A DNA stretch of 64,000 nucleotides from positions 1 through 64,000 of the forward strand of contig DATFQX010000509.1 of the NCBI GenBank assembly GCA_035263865.1, read 5' to 3'. This document shows, piece after piece, positions 1 to 9,039 of the stretch. The DNA comes from VAZQ01 sp035263865. GTDB taxonomy: Bacteria; Pseudomonadota; Alphaproteobacteria; Rhizobiales; Xanthobacteraceae. Both the position numbers and the translations under genes were made by a program. The notes beneath the pieces are model-generated. The model saw nothing but the letters and a program-made list of their open reading frames with translations, had not been told where the DNA came from and searched no databases. Numbering within the stretch: position 1 is the stretch's first letter; every line of letters starts with the position of its first letter.

Positions 1-172
1 GGTCGAGGACGGCGTGGTTGACGATGTGGCCGAGGAAATGCGGCCCCGAGAGCTGCCATCCCCGGCGCGCCGCGTCGCCCTTCATCACGAAGAGCCCTTT
101 GCGCGTGCCGACGAGGAGCAACAGCCCCGGCGCGGAGCGCACCTTGCGCGGGGAGGGCGGTTTGCGCGGCAT
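1..172 (-). CDS. Sialidase-like/YVTN beta-propeller protein, N-terminal part only
   Basis: This is the first 57 codons of a gene that continues beyond the left edge. The visible protein starts with a basic stretch and then reads GLLLLVGTRKGLFVMKGD followed by GPHFLGHIVNHAVLD, the typical first blade of bacterial exo-alpha-sialidase-like or glycosyl-hydrolase-annotated beta-propeller proteins. The ATG (reverse strand, 172) is preceded by AGGAG at 7-nt spacing, which supports this start. No signal peptide is visible. The real enzymatic activity of this family is mostly unproven, so only the fold is called. Confidence 0.6.
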   Translation of the reverse strand, partial: MPRKPPSPRKVRSAPGLLLLVGTRKGLFVMKGDAARRGWQLSGPHFLGHIVNHAVLD

Positions 173-218
173 CGTCAGCTCCTGCAGATATACTTAACCA
201 TTCGGTTGAGTATCGGCC

Positions 219-254
219 GAGCGGCCGCTCGCTGTCAAGTGAGCACGGCCGCTC
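219..254 (-). terminator. Inverted repeat at the end of the deacetylase gene
   Basis: Nine-base arms GAGCGGCCG and CGGCCGCTC lie 18 nt apart, the right arm overlapping the deacetylase stop codon. There is no T-run on either side, so it could be a weak terminator, an RNA 3'-end stabiliser, or chance in GC-rich sequence. Confidence 0.3.
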
Positions 255-1137
255 AGCCGCGCGCCTTCAGATACCAATCGAGAATCTGCTCGCCGTTCCA
301 GTGCAGCGCGTCGGGATGGCGGTTGACGTACTCGTAGACCTGCTCGAGGTACTTGATGCGGAACGGCTGGCCGCTGATGTACGGATGGATCGCGATCGCC
401 ATGATCTTCGCGCGCTTGGCGCCCTCGGCGTAGTAGCGATCGAACGCGTCGATGCACTTCTGCGTCCAGTACGCGCCCTCGTGGTGCTGCACGATCATCA
501 CCGGGATGTCGTTGCACTCGACGGTGTAGGGCAGCGTGACCAGCGGTCCGTGCGCGGTCCGGATCTCGGTCGGCTCGTCGTCGTAGACCCAGTCGCCGAT
601 GTACTTGATGCCGGCCGCGGCCAGATGGTCGGGCGTGTCGTAGGTCTGGGTGAGGCCTGGCCCGAGCCAGCCAACCGGGCGCCTGCCGGTGAACCGCTCG
701 ATCGTGTCGAGTGACCGCTTGATCATCCCCGTCTGGTCTTCCTCCTTGTGGATCGGGCCCTGCTGGTAGCTGTGTCCCATGAATTCCCAGCCTAGGCGCT
801 TGGCCTCCTCCGCGACCCGGACGTAGTCCTCGGAGGTGCGCGCATTGACCGCGAGCGTCGGCCTGATGCCGAGCCGCTCGTAGAGCTCGAAGAAGCGCCA
901 GGCGCCGACCCGCATGCCGTATTCGTGCCAGCTCCAGTGCGGCACGTCCGGAAGTAGCGGCGCGCCGGTCGGCGCAGGCAGGACCTGGCGCGGCATTGGC
1001 CGCCCAATGTCCCACACTTCGTAGTTCACGATGGTCCAAAACACGAGCCGTGCGTCGCCGGGCAATTTGAGCGGCGGCCGATCGACGATTGCCGAAAAAT
1101 CGCAGCGTTCTCGCGGCAGCATTGGGGTGGCGGTCAT
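253..1137 (-). CDS. Polysaccharide deacetylase family protein (PuuE/allantoinase-like)
   Basis: A 294-residue NodB-homology (carbohydrate esterase 4 fold) protein. The N-terminal strand reads VFWTIVNYEVWDIG, with NYE where classical deacetylases have a TFDDG-type motif. GHSYQQ in the middle and HPYISGQPFR near the C-terminus supply candidate metal-ligand and catalytic histidines. This pattern is that of the allantoinase/PgdA-like subgroup, where sugar, peptidoglycan or ureide amides are hydrolysed. It has no signal peptide, so it is probably cytoplasmic, which favours a small-molecule amide substrate. The reading frame extends upstream to 1449, but conserved sequence starts at MTATPML, so the ATG at 1137 was chosen. 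It is divergent from the YfhO gene. Confidence 0.75.
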   Translation of the reverse strand: MTATPMLPRERCDFSAIVDRPPLKLPGDARLVFWTIVNYEVWDIGRPMPRQVLPAPTGAPLLPDVPHWSWHEYGMRVGAWRFFELYERLGIRPTLAVNARTSEDYVRVAEEAKRLGWEFMGHSYQQGPIHKEEDQTGMIKRSLDTIERFTGRRPVGWLGPGLTQTYDTPDHLAAAGIKYIGDWVYDDEPTEIRTAHGPLVTLPYTVECNDIPVMIVQHHEGAYWTQKCIDAFDRYYAEGAKRAKIMAIAIHPYISGQPFRIKYLEQVYEYVNRHPDALHWNGEQILDWYLKARG

Positions 1138-1292
1138 CGATTGGGCGCTCCATTGCGTTATTACGCTATGATAGGGCTCTGCGGCGTCACGATCCACCGC
1201 ACGCCTTTCATCCATTGTGGTGCGACATCGTCGCGGCCCGCAGGCGCGGGTGGAGCGGCTATGCTGCGCCAAAGCTCGGAGGCGGAACAGGC

Positions 1293-3755
1293 ATGGAGCT
1301 GGGCAAGGAGCCGGCGGCATCGGCGGCCGGCGATCACAGCCCGTGGTGGTATGAGGGATTGGCGCGCGGGTCGAACAAGGCTCGCGCAATGCGGTTGCCT
1401 GCGGCCGCCCGGCGAGCCCTCGTCTCGACCGGGCGCATTCCACTTGCACTCACGCTCGCGATCTTGACGCTCGCATTCCTGTTCCCCGCTTGGCCGTGGC
1501 TTTCCGGTAAGGTCACGATCCCATGGGACGCGAAATCTCAATTCTTTCCACAGGTGCAATTCCTCACGAGCTCCTTCGCGCGCGGCGAATGGCCGTGGTG
1601 GTCGCCCAACGTATTCGCCGGCTGGGCGCAGATTTCCGATCCGCAATCGCTTCTGTTTTCGCCGCTCCATGTTCTGCTCGCCGTCACCCGCGCTGGTATC
1701 AGCCTGCGCGGCTTCGACGCCGTCACCTTCGCTTATCTGTTCCTCGGCGCCGTCGGGATAATTCTGTTCTTTCACGATCGCGGCTGGCACGCGGGCGGCG
1801 CGCTCGTCGCGGCGATTGCATTCGCGTTCGGCGGATCGGCCAGTGCGCGCATTCAGCACACCAGCCAAATCATCAGCCTGGCATACCTGCCGCTGGCGCT
1901 CTGGATTCTGGCGCGCGCACTCGAGCGATCGTCCTGGCGGACGGGGCTGGCAGCCGGCGTCCTTGGCGGACTGATTGCGATCGGCCGCGATCAGGTCGCG
2001 CTGCTGTCGCTCTATGTTCTGGCGGGGTTCGTGCTGGCGCATTGGATCGGGGGTGGACAGCCGCTCGCGCGCCTGCGCGCGAGCATCAAACCGTTGACTG
2101 CGGCCGTGGTGAGCGCCTCGGTCATCGCCGCCCTACCGATTATAATGACGACCCTGCTGGCCGCTCGCTCGAACCGCCCGGAGATCAGCTTCGCGGCGGC
2201 TGCGGGCGGCTCGATTCACCCCGTGCATCTGTTGCAATTCGCTTTTGCCGATCTCTTCGGCGCGATGGATCCGGACATCGAGTACTGGGCGCCGCAAAGT
2301 CCGATCTGGGACGCAGCGTGGGGCCAGCCCGGTCTATATCTCTCCCAGAACATGGGCCTCCTTTACGCCGGCGCGCTGGTCGTAGTCGCCGTCGTGTCAT
2401 TCGGCCTCATTCGCGGTCTCGCCTGGGCGCGCGAGATTCGATTCTTCAGCCTCGCCGCAGCACTAGTGCTGCTCTACGCGCTCGGCGCCTATACGCCCGC
2501 GTTCCAGCTGATGTACGACCTACTCCCCGCCGTGGCCCTATATCGCCGTCCGGCCGATGCCACGTTCGTGCTGGTCGCGTTGATTGCGGTAATGGCCGGC
2601 TATTTCGTGCATTGCTGGCTCGCCGGCAAGGTACCCCCGGCAACGCGCCTGCAGCGCACCCTCGAGATTGGTTGCGCCATCTGCTTGATCGCCGGCGCGC
2701 TAGCGCTCGCCCATTCCGTCGTCGGCTTCGGCCCGGCGCTGGTTCCAGTGAGCATCGCGGTTGTCTTCACGGCCGCGGCGGTCGCGGTGCTTTTCTTCGC
2801 CCGCCGGATCGATGCACGCTGGCCGGCCGGCGCCGTCGGTGTCATCGCCGCGTTCATGGCATTCGATCTTGCCTGGAACAATGCGCCCCATGAGTCAACG
2901 GCGCTGCCGCCCGAGCAATTCGAGGCGTTGCGGCCCAACACCAGTAACGAGACGGTGCGGCTCATCAAAGCGCGGCTCGCACGCGCCACCGCGCCCGACC
3001 GCCGCGACCGGGTGGAACTCGTCGGGATCGCGTACCACTGGCCGAACCTCTCGCTCGCCCAAGGCTTCGATCACGTGTTCGGTCACAATCCACTGCGGCT
3101 GCACTCGTTTCAGGAGGCAACCCACGTGGGCGACACGGTCGCCATCCCAAGCCAGCGTGTATTTTCGCCGCTTTATCCGTCCTACCACTCGGCCTTCGCC
3201 GATCTTTTCGGCGTTCGCGTCATCGCCACCGGCGTGCCGGTGGAAGAGATCGACTCCTCCCTCAAATCCGGCGATCTCACTTTCGTTGCACGTACCAAGG
3301 ATGCCTACGTCTATGAGAACCCACGCGCCTTGCCGCGCGTGATGCTGTTGACGGACTGGCGCGTTGCCAATTTCGAAGAGCTCTTGCGCAGCGGCTGGCC
3401 TCCGGTCGATCCCCGCCGGACCGTGCTGCTGGAAAAGGCGCCGAGCGACGCCTCGCCCAGCGCCTCGGGCGAGGGCAGCGCGCGCTTACTGCGCTACGCC
3501 AACACGGAAGTGGCGGTCGCAGTCAACGCACCCGCCGGCGGAATCCTCCTGCTCAACGATACCTGGCAGCCATGGTGGCGCGCGAGCATCGACGGAAAAG
3601 AGGCCGAAATCCTCAAAGCCAACGTGATCTTTCGCGCGGTGGTCTGCCCGCGCGGACAGCACGAAATCCGTTTCAGCTTCCATCCTTTTGCTGGCGCTTT
3701 TGCCGAAATGATCGGGAAGCTGACACACGCGCCTGGAAGCGACATTGATCGTTGA
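1293..3755 (+). CDS. YfhO-family multi-spanning membrane protein
   Basis: An 820-residue integral membrane protein. After about 50 mostly polar residues come some twelve hydrophobic segments up to about residue 515, with the loop sequence PWDAKSQFFPQVQFL that resembles the first periplasmic loop of GT-C/YfhO proteins. A large extracytoplasmic C-terminal domain follows, ending in the YfhO-type beta-rich tail (LLLNDTWQPWWRASIDGKEA). YfhO relatives take part in glycosylation of cell-wall polymers in Gram-positives; the role in proteobacteria is unknown. The frame stays open upstream to 1089, but the ATG at 1293 has GGAGG about 10 nt upstream and avoids overlapping the deacetylase gene. The usual last transmembrane helix of YfhO is not obvious. 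Confidence 0.75.
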   Translation: MELGKEPAASAAGDHSPWWYEGLARGSNKARAMRLPAAARRALVSTGRIPLALTLAILTLAFLFPAWPWLSGKVTIPWDAKSQFFPQVQFLTSSFARGEWPWWSPNVFAGWAQISDPQSLLFSPLHVLLAVTRAGISLRGFDAVTFAYLFLGAVGIILFFHDRGWHAGGALVAAIAFAFGGSASARIQHTSQIISLAYLPLALWILARALERSSWRTGLAAGVLGGLIAIGRDQVALLSLYVLAGFVLAHWIGGGQPLARLRASIKPLTAAVVSASVIAALPIIMTTLLAARSNRPEISFAAAAGGSIHPVHLLQFAFADLFGAMDPDIEYWAPQSPIWDAAWGQPGLYLSQNMGLLYAGALVVVAVVSFGLIRGLAWAREIRFFSLAAALVLLYALGAYTPAFQLMYDLLPAVALYRRPADATFVLVALIAVMAGYFVHCWLAGKVPPATRLQRTLEIGCAICLIAGALALAHSVVGFGPALVPVSIAVVFTAAAVAVLFFARRIDARWPAGAVGVIAAFMAFDLAWNNAPHESTALPPEQFEALRPNTSNETVRLIKARLARATAPDRRDRVELVGIAYHWPNLSLAQGFDHVFGHNPLRLHSFQEATHVGDTVAIPSQRVFSPLYPSYHSAFADLFGVRVIATGVPVEEIDSSLKSGDLTFVARTKDAYVYENPRALPRVMLLTDWRVANFEELLRSGWPPVDPRRTVLLEKAPSDASPSASGEGSARLLRYANTEVAVAVNAPAGGILLLNDTWQPWWRASIDGKEAEILKANVIFRAVVCPRGQHEIRFSFHPFAGAFAEMIGKLTHAPGSDIDR

Positions 3756-3845
3756 GCCGGTCATCCCCTGGCCCATCCTGCGCGGATCGCATAAAGTCGC
3801 CCGCCGTTCGACGCAGCGCGCTGTTTTCCGACTCGACCACCGATC

Positions 3846-4823
3846 ATGACGATATTGCAGCGCGTTTCATCGCTCGTCGCTTTAGCGATGCTGTCGCTGG
3901 CAGCGGCGGCCCCGTCCAGGGCGCAGGACTATCCGTCTCATCCGGTCAAGATGATCGTCCCGTTCGGCGCCGGCGGTCCAACCGACATTTTTACTCGCTT
4001 GCTCGCGGAGGAGCTACGCAAAGCTCTCAAGGAGCCGTTTGTGATGGAGAACCGGCCGGGCGCCGGCACCATCATCGGAACCGAGGCCGCCGCAAAATCT
4101 CCGCCGGACGGCTACACGCTGCTGATGATCTCCGCGACGCAGACGACAACCGAAACGCTCGTGCCCAACAAGTCCTTCAAGTTGATGCGCGACTTTGTAC
4201 CCGTTGCCTCACTGCTCAATTCCGAACTGGTCATGGTCGTGCATCCGTCGGTGTCGGTGAACACCGTCAAGGACTTCATCGCCCTCGCCAAGTCAAAGCC
4301 GGGCGCCCTCAATTATGCCTCCTCCGGAGTCGGCTCGAACTATCACATGGCGGGCGAGCTTTTTAAGAATCTTACCGGCACGGACATCCTGCATGTGCCA
4401 TACAAGGGCAGCTCTGGGGCGCGCAACGATATCATCAGCGGCCAGATCGAAATGATGTTCGATTCGGTGCCGAGCATGGCGCCGATGATTCAAGCCGGGC
4501 GAGTCAAGGCGCTCGGCACGACCGGCAAGGTGCGCTCCGCAATTCTTCCGGACATACCGACGCTCTCCGAGGATGGAGTTCCCGGCTACGAGGCGACGAT
4601 TTGGATCGGCGTGATGGCACCGGCGGGGACACCGCAGCCGATCGTCACCTTGCTTAGCAGCGAGATCAATAAAATCCTCGCGCGCGCGGATGTCATCGAG
4701 GCGTGGAGGAAGCAGGGCGCAACTGCAATGTCGATGACGCCAGACCAATTCGGAGAATATGTGCAGTCGGAAATCGACAAATGGGCGCGAGTCATCAAAG
4801 CCAACGGGATAAAACCTGAATGA
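3846..4823 (+). CDS. Bug-family (TctC-like) tripartite tricarboxylate transporter binding protein
   Basis: A 325-residue periplasmic solute-binding protein. Residues 1-26 form a clear Sec signal peptide with cleavage expected after SRA. The mature protein starts with the Bug hallmark (YPSHPVKMIVPFGAGGPTD) and has the family motifs LNYASSGVGS and HVPYKGSS. Bug proteins bind carboxylates or other small organics and hand them to a TctAB membrane pair. No tctA or tctB is present in this window, so this is an orphan receptor, as is common in this family. The alpha/beta hydrolase gene follows 64 nt downstream, suggesting a shared transcript and a substrate that needs hydrolysis. Confidence 0.9.
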   Translation: MTILQRVSSLVALAMLSLAAAAPSRAQDYPSHPVKMIVPFGAGGPTDIFTRLLAEELRKALKEPFVMENRPGAGTIIGTEAAAKSPPDGYTLLMISATQTTTETLVPNKSFKLMRDFVPVASLLNSELVMVVHPSVSVNTVKDFIALAKSKPGALNYASSGVGSNYHMAGELFKNLTGTDILHVPYKGSSGARNDIISGQIEMMFDSVPSMAPMIQAGRVKALGTTGKVRSAILPDIPTLSEDGVPGYEATIWIGVMAPAGTPQPIVTLLSSEINKILARADVIEAWRKQGATAMSMTPDQFGEYVQSEIDKWARVIKANGIKPE

Positions 4824-4887
4824 GCGGGATGCACGACCCTACAAATCGCGGCTTGCGCCGACGCGGGATGAGTCGAGGAGTTGCAGG

Positions 4888-5826
4888 ATGAACAAGCCAG
4901 TTTCAGCTGCCGCCACAGCCGCCCGCGGCGAAGAGCACTGGACGCAAAAAGGCACCGATGTTCGCTTGTTTCTCTGGAACAAGCACAACGGTGACCCTTC
5001 CGGACCGGCGGGACGAATTCTGTTCGTGCATGGCTCGTCCATGGCGTCCCAGCCGACGTTCGACCTACACGTCCCCGGACGCGCAGACTCTTCGGCCATG
5101 GATTTCTTCGCCGCGCGCGGCTACGACACCTGGTGCATCGACATGGAGGGGTATGGCCGCTCCACGAAGACCCGCGACAACAACGCGCCGATCACCTATG
5201 GCGCCGACGACTGCTTGGCGGCCGCAACCTATATCCAGAAGCTGCGCGGCGATCGCCCGCTCCTCGTTTACGGTATTTCCTCCGGCGCCTTGCGCGGCGC
5301 TTTATTCGCGCAACGCCACCCGAAGATGGTCGCCCGCCTTGCACTCGATGCCATGGTGTGGACGGGCGAAGGCTCGCCCACACTCGCCGAGCGCCGTAAA
5401 CGGCTATCCGAGTTCCGAACCAACAAGCGGCGCCCAATTGACCGCAAATTCGTGCGCTCGATCTTCGAGCGCGACCATCCCGGCACTGCCGACGACGCCG
5501 TCATCGAAGCCTTTGCCGACGCGATCCTGGCGCTCGACGACTCGGTGCCGACCGGCACCTATGTCGATATGTGCGCCAATTTACCAGTTTGCGATCCCAC
5601 GAAAATTAGCGTGCCAACCCTGATCATGCGTGGCGAATACGACGGCATCGCGAGCTTTGCGGACCTTGTGAAGTTCTTCGAGTTGCTGCCAAACCCCGAC
5701 AAGCAGTTCACGGTGATGCCGGGAATAGCGCACGCCTCGTTCCACCAGAAGAACTACGCGATCTGCTATCACATCCTGGAAAGCTTCTTCTCGCAGCCCG
5801 CGCCGATCTATCGCGGCGGGCATTGA
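4888..5826 (+). CDS. Alpha/beta hydrolase
   Basis: A 312-residue alpha/beta hydrolase. ILFVHGSSM near residue 45 forms the oxyanion turn, and GISSG at 129-133 gives the nucleophile Ser131. Asp252 (EYDG) and His282 (IAHAS) complete a plausible catalytic triad. There is no signal peptide, so it is cytoplasmic. The ATG has GGAG eight to nine nt upstream. Lying just behind an orphan Bug receptor, it may hydrolyse an ester or amide brought in by that route, but the substrate is not predictable. Confidence 0.85.
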   Translation: MNKPVSAAATAARGEEHWTQKGTDVRLFLWNKHNGDPSGPAGRILFVHGSSMASQPTFDLHVPGRADSSAMDFFAARGYDTWCIDMEGYGRSTKTRDNNAPITYGADDCLAAATYIQKLRGDRPLLVYGISSGALRGALFAQRHPKMVARLALDAMVWTGEGSPTLAERRKRLSEFRTNKRRPIDRKFVRSIFERDHPGTADDAVIEAFADAILALDDSVPTGTYVDMCANLPVCDPTKISVPTLIMRGEYDGIASFADLVKFFELLPNPDKQFTVMPGIAHASFHQKNYAICYHILESFFSQPAPIYRGGH

Positions 5827-5903
5827 CCGCCATAGCATCTCCATCGTTCCGCCATTCTGTGGGCGCAGCATCGGCTGGATAGGGGAAGCGGGGTACCAGC
5901 ATC

Positions 5904-6443
5904 ATGTTTCGATTCTCGCACCTGCGCTTTGGCGCGGGCGTCTGCGCGGTCGCGGCGACGGCGCTCCTTTGCGCCTGCGCGGGCGAGCGTGATCTGCCGA
6001 CAGGCGAGCCGAGCTTCTATCGCAGCCTTGCGACCAAGGACGCGCAGGTCGATGCGGCTACAGCGGCCTCGATGATTTCCGGGTATCGCAAGAATAACGG
6101 ACTCACAGCGGTCAGCATCGATCCCGAACTGATGAAGCTTGCCGAGACGCAGGCGCAGGCGATGGCGGGCCACGACACACTCAGTCATGATATCGCGCGC
6201 AGCTTCCATGATCGCCTCAAAGGCGGCGGCTACCGCGCCCATACCGCGGCGGAGAACGTGGGCGCCGGCTACCATACCTTGGCGCAGGCCTTCTCCGGCT
6301 GGCGTGACTCACCGCCCCACCGCGCCAACATGCTGCTCAAGGGCGCAACCCGCATGGGCATTGCCGCGGCCTATGCCCCGAAATCGAAATACAAGGTGTT
6401 CTGGGCGTTGATACTGGCCGAGCCCGAGGAACGGCGCGGGTAA
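5904..6443 (+). CDS. CAP (SCP/PR-1) domain lipoprotein
   Basis: A 179-residue secreted protein. Residues 1-25 are a lipoprotein signal with lipobox LCAC and lipidation at Cys25. The rest is a CAP domain: YRKNNGLTAV, the first His motif GHDTLSHD, AENVGAGYHT and W..SPPHRANML are the family signatures, and the conserved His and Glu residues of the CAP cavity are present. Bacterial CAP proteins are of poorly known function; lipid or cell-wall binding has been proposed. It is followed convergently by the TRAP-type binding protein gene only 15 nt away. Confidence 0.85.
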   Translation: MFRFSHLRFGAGVCAVAATALLCACAGERDLPTGEPSFYRSLATKDAQVDAATAASMISGYRKNNGLTAVSIDPELMKLAETQAQAMAGHDTLSHDIARSFHDRLKGGGYRAHTAAENVGAGYHTLAQAFSGWRDSPPHRANMLLKGATRMGIAAAYAPKSKYKVFWALILAEPEERRG

Positions 6444-6458
6444 GAGGCGTGGCGCCGC

Positions 6459-7391
6459 TCACGGCGCGCCGACCGCCGTCAAATCGAACAGTACCGGCCC
6501 GAAGGTTGCCCGCGCCTCCTTGATGAGAGGCATGACCGCGGCGGCGAAGACATCGCGCTCCGTGGCGGTCAGCTCGGCGACCTCGCAGCCCTGTGCCTCG
6601 ATGGCTTTGCGTGCCTCCTCTTCCTCTTGGACGTGTAGATCGCGCTGAAACGCAACGGCGTCCCGAACGGCCGTTTGCATCGCGCGCCGAAGATCGGCAG
6701 GCCAGACATCAAACGCGGTGCGGTGGAGAAAGATCGGTCGTGACACGTAGAAATGGTTACTCAGCGTATGGAAGCGATGAAATCTGTGCACGCCATAGGT
6801 CACTGTATTCGAGAGCGGATTCTCCTGCGCGTCGATGCTGCCGGCGGTAATCATTGCAATCGCCTGGGTGAGATCCATCGGCATCGCCACCGCGCCTAAG
6901 AGTTCGAACGTCCGTGCCTGCACCTTGCTCGGCAGAACGCGAATTCTCTGTCCGGCCAGATGCGCTGGCGCGCGCACTTCTCGTAGGCGGTTCGAGATAT
7001 GCCTAAATCCATTCTCGAACCAGCCGAGTACTCGAAAATTCACGCGCTCCTCAATCTTGCGGGCGAGCACGTCGCCGAGCGCGCCGTCCATGGCGGCGCG
7101 CGCGGCCTGCAGCCGTGAGAACAGGAACGGCAGGTCGACGATCCCGAGCTCCGGCACCCGATCGGTCAGGTAGCTCGAGGACTGATAACCCAGCGTCAGC
7201 AAGCCATGCTCGACCAACCACAGGATATCCTCGGCACGATAACCGAGGTCCATGATGTTCCAGACGTATTTAATCTCCACACGGTCGCCGAACTCGGCCT
7301 CAAGTAGGTCGCCGATGCGCTTGAGCGCGCGGCTAAAACCGGTGGTTGGAGGGCCGTAGCCTCCCATGCGGATTGTGATCGGGTCTGCCAT
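6459..7391 (-). CDS. TRAP-type (DctP-like) solute-binding protein without signal peptide
   Basis: A 310-residue DctP-fold protein. The fold is shown by GDLLEAEFGDRVEIKYV, the middle motif LAGQRIRVLPSKVQARTF, AMPMDLTQAIAMITAGSID and the hinge-region sequence AQENPLSN. The protein begins MADPITIRMGGYGPP, directly at the first beta strand, with no hydrophobic leader, and the frame upstream (LTQIPLRDSAR) provides none either. It lies 29 nt after an MFS transporter gene in the same direction, not beside dctQ/dctM membrane genes. A cytoplasmic sensing or carrier role is therefore as likely as classical uptake. Family assignment is firm; the cell location is inferred. Confidence 0.8.
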   Translation of the reverse strand: MADPITIRMGGYGPPTTGFSRALKRIGDLLEAEFGDRVEIKYVWNIMDLGYRAEDILWLVEHGLLTLGYQSSSYLTDRVPELGIVDLPFLFSRLQAARAAMDGALGDVLARKIEERVNFRVLGWFENGFRHISNRLREVRAPAHLAGQRIRVLPSKVQARTFELLGAVAMPMDLTQAIAMITAGSIDAQENPLSNTVTYGVHRFHRFHTLSNHFYVSRPIFLHRTAFDVWPADLRRAMQTAVRDAVAFQRDLHVQEEEEARKAIEAQGCEVAELTATERDVFAAAVMPLIKEARATFGPVLFDLTAVGAP

Positions 7392-7420
7392 GCGCGCGCT
7401 GTCTCGTAAGGGGATCTGCG

Positions 7421-8620
7421 TCAGGACCTCGGCCTGCTTGCCGCGACCGCTATTCCGGAGACGGCGAGACCAATGCCGAGCGCAAGCAGGATGCCCGCGA
7501 CGCCGGTCGCGGCGGCAAGAAAGCCGGCGAGCGCGGGAAAAATGATCTGCCCGACGCGATTGCCGGTCATCCGCAGTGTCAATGCGGTGCCACAGACCTC
7601 AGGCGGCGAAAGATACATGACGCCCGAGAGGGTCAGCGTCGAGGCGATGCCCATTGCGAATCCCAAGCAGATGAGAACTGCGTAAATGACCGGCAGCGGG
7701 AGCGGCAGTGCGAGGACCACAAACCCTGCGGCGCTGCAGAGCATGCTCGTCAAGGTGAGTGGCATTCGGCCGGCGGCAAAAATCAGCCGCGCGTAGAACA
7801 CCCTCGACACGAGTGAGGCGAGCGAGCGGACCGTCAACAGCAGCCCGATGTGGTTGGCATCGATCTGACGTTCCGCACCCAGCGCGGGAAGATAAATGAC
7901 CAGGAGATCCAGCGCGGTGATGGTCACCACGCTCGACACCATGACGGGGACAAAGCCGCGCAGCGCGAGCAGTCGGCCGATCGGGATGAAATCGCCTGGA
8001 TCGTGATGAGGCGTTTTGGCGACGACGGGCCTGATCAAGATCGCCACGATGACGCCCGCGGCGGCGATGGCGAGGCTGATGGCGAACAACAAGCCGGTGG
8101 GGGGCAGCGCCGCCGCGCCGCCGAGCCAGCCGACCACAAACGGCCCGAGCCCCTGCCCGATCGAGGCTGCGACCATGTAATAGCCGAGCGCGGTTTCACG
8201 GCTACGCTCGCCGCCCGAGCGCACCGCCAACATTTGATGGCCCGCCATGCAGAACATATGGCCAAAGCCCAACAGGACGGAGAAGCCCAGCAGATGCATG
8301 GCCGAGCGCGGCCACGCCCAGAACCCGATGCAGGCGGTGAACACGACCACGGAGCCAAGCCACGTCGCTCGCGCGTCGTTGCCGCGATCGATCCAGCGCC
8401 CGACCTGCAGGGCCGTGAAGACCGGGATGATCGCGAATCCAGTGGCGATGATGCCGAGCCAGAGGACGGGAAGGCCGAGCTCAATCGCCCGGTACGAGGT
8501 CGTGATCCGGATGATGAGGATCAGCGTCTGCATCAACGTGACGTGGGCGAGGAATGGGACGAGCAGCCGGTGATCGATGTCGCCCTTCGGGGCGCCGCGC
8601 GCGCTCGGCTCCTCAGTCAT
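7421..8620 (-). CDS. Major facilitator superfamily transporter
   Basis: A 399-residue protein with about twelve hydrophobic helices. The A-motif-like loop between helices 2 and 3 reads GRWIDRGNDARATW, and the corresponding loop in the second half is SLVSRVFYARLIFAAGRMP. The cytoplasmic N-terminus is short and polar. It resembles uncharacterised drug or organic-acid MFS members; substrate is unknown. It is the first gene of a likely two-gene operon with the signal-less DctP-like protein. Confidence 0.85.
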   Translation of the reverse strand: MTEEPSARGAPKGDIDHRLLVPFLAHVTLMQTLILIIRITTSYRAIELGLPVLWLGIIATGFAIIPVFTALQVGRWIDRGNDARATWLGSVVVFTACIGFWAWPRSAMHLLGFSVLLGFGHMFCMAGHQMLAVRSGGERSRETALGYYMVAASIGQGLGPFVVGWLGGAAALPPTGLLFAISLAIAAAGVIVAILIRPVVAKTPHHDPGDFIPIGRLLALRGFVPVMVSSVVTITALDLLVIYLPALGAERQIDANHIGLLLTVRSLASLVSRVFYARLIFAAGRMPLTLTSMLCSAAGFVVLALPLPLPVIYAVLICLGFAMGIASTLTLSGVMYLSPPEVCGTALTLRMTGNRVGQIIFPALAGFLAAATGVAGILLALGIGLAVSGIAVAASRPRS

Positions 8621-9039
8621 GGGCGAATCGGGTGTCGCGGTGGAGGAAGTGCGTTGCAGCCCGCATGCGCAGCCTTTTTTAGCGGCGTCGCGCGCGTGAG
8701 CAAAGCCTGCGGGTTGGGTTTTTCAGTTTCAGCGCAATGGGGATCATTCTCGACCGTGCCTGCGCCCAAGCAATTTTGGAAGTTGATGTACGAAGCGTTA
8801 ACACGCGAGGATCGCACAAGGGTCGCCGCCAATTGGTCCCGCCCGGGTCAATTTTTTTCCTTATTTCTCGATTCAACTTGCGCCGTTTGGGGATCATTCC
8901 TGGGGGCGGGGATCACTCGCTTTCGTCCGGCTTGGAAAGTTGCGGGCGTGACGCCGTTGTCGCCCTGGGAAGGGGCTGCGCGCACGCCATGACAGCGGGA
9001 CGTGTCCGCCCGGAGTGATCGGGAGGGGGGAGCTTCGCT
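8621..9039. other. Intergenic region with no gene seen
   Basis: About 420 nt between the divergently transcribed MFS and M15-like genes, so it should hold promoters for both. It is locally T-rich (8852-8880). The word GGGGATCATTC occurs at 8740 and again at 8890, with a related GGGGATCACTC at 8909. No convincing coding frame or RNA gene was found. Confidence 0.4.

Noticed and set aside
1523..2893. 456-codon frame inside the YfhO gene
   Set aside because: Plus-one frame of a membrane protein gene, extremely Arg-rich, without hydrophobic segments or motifs.
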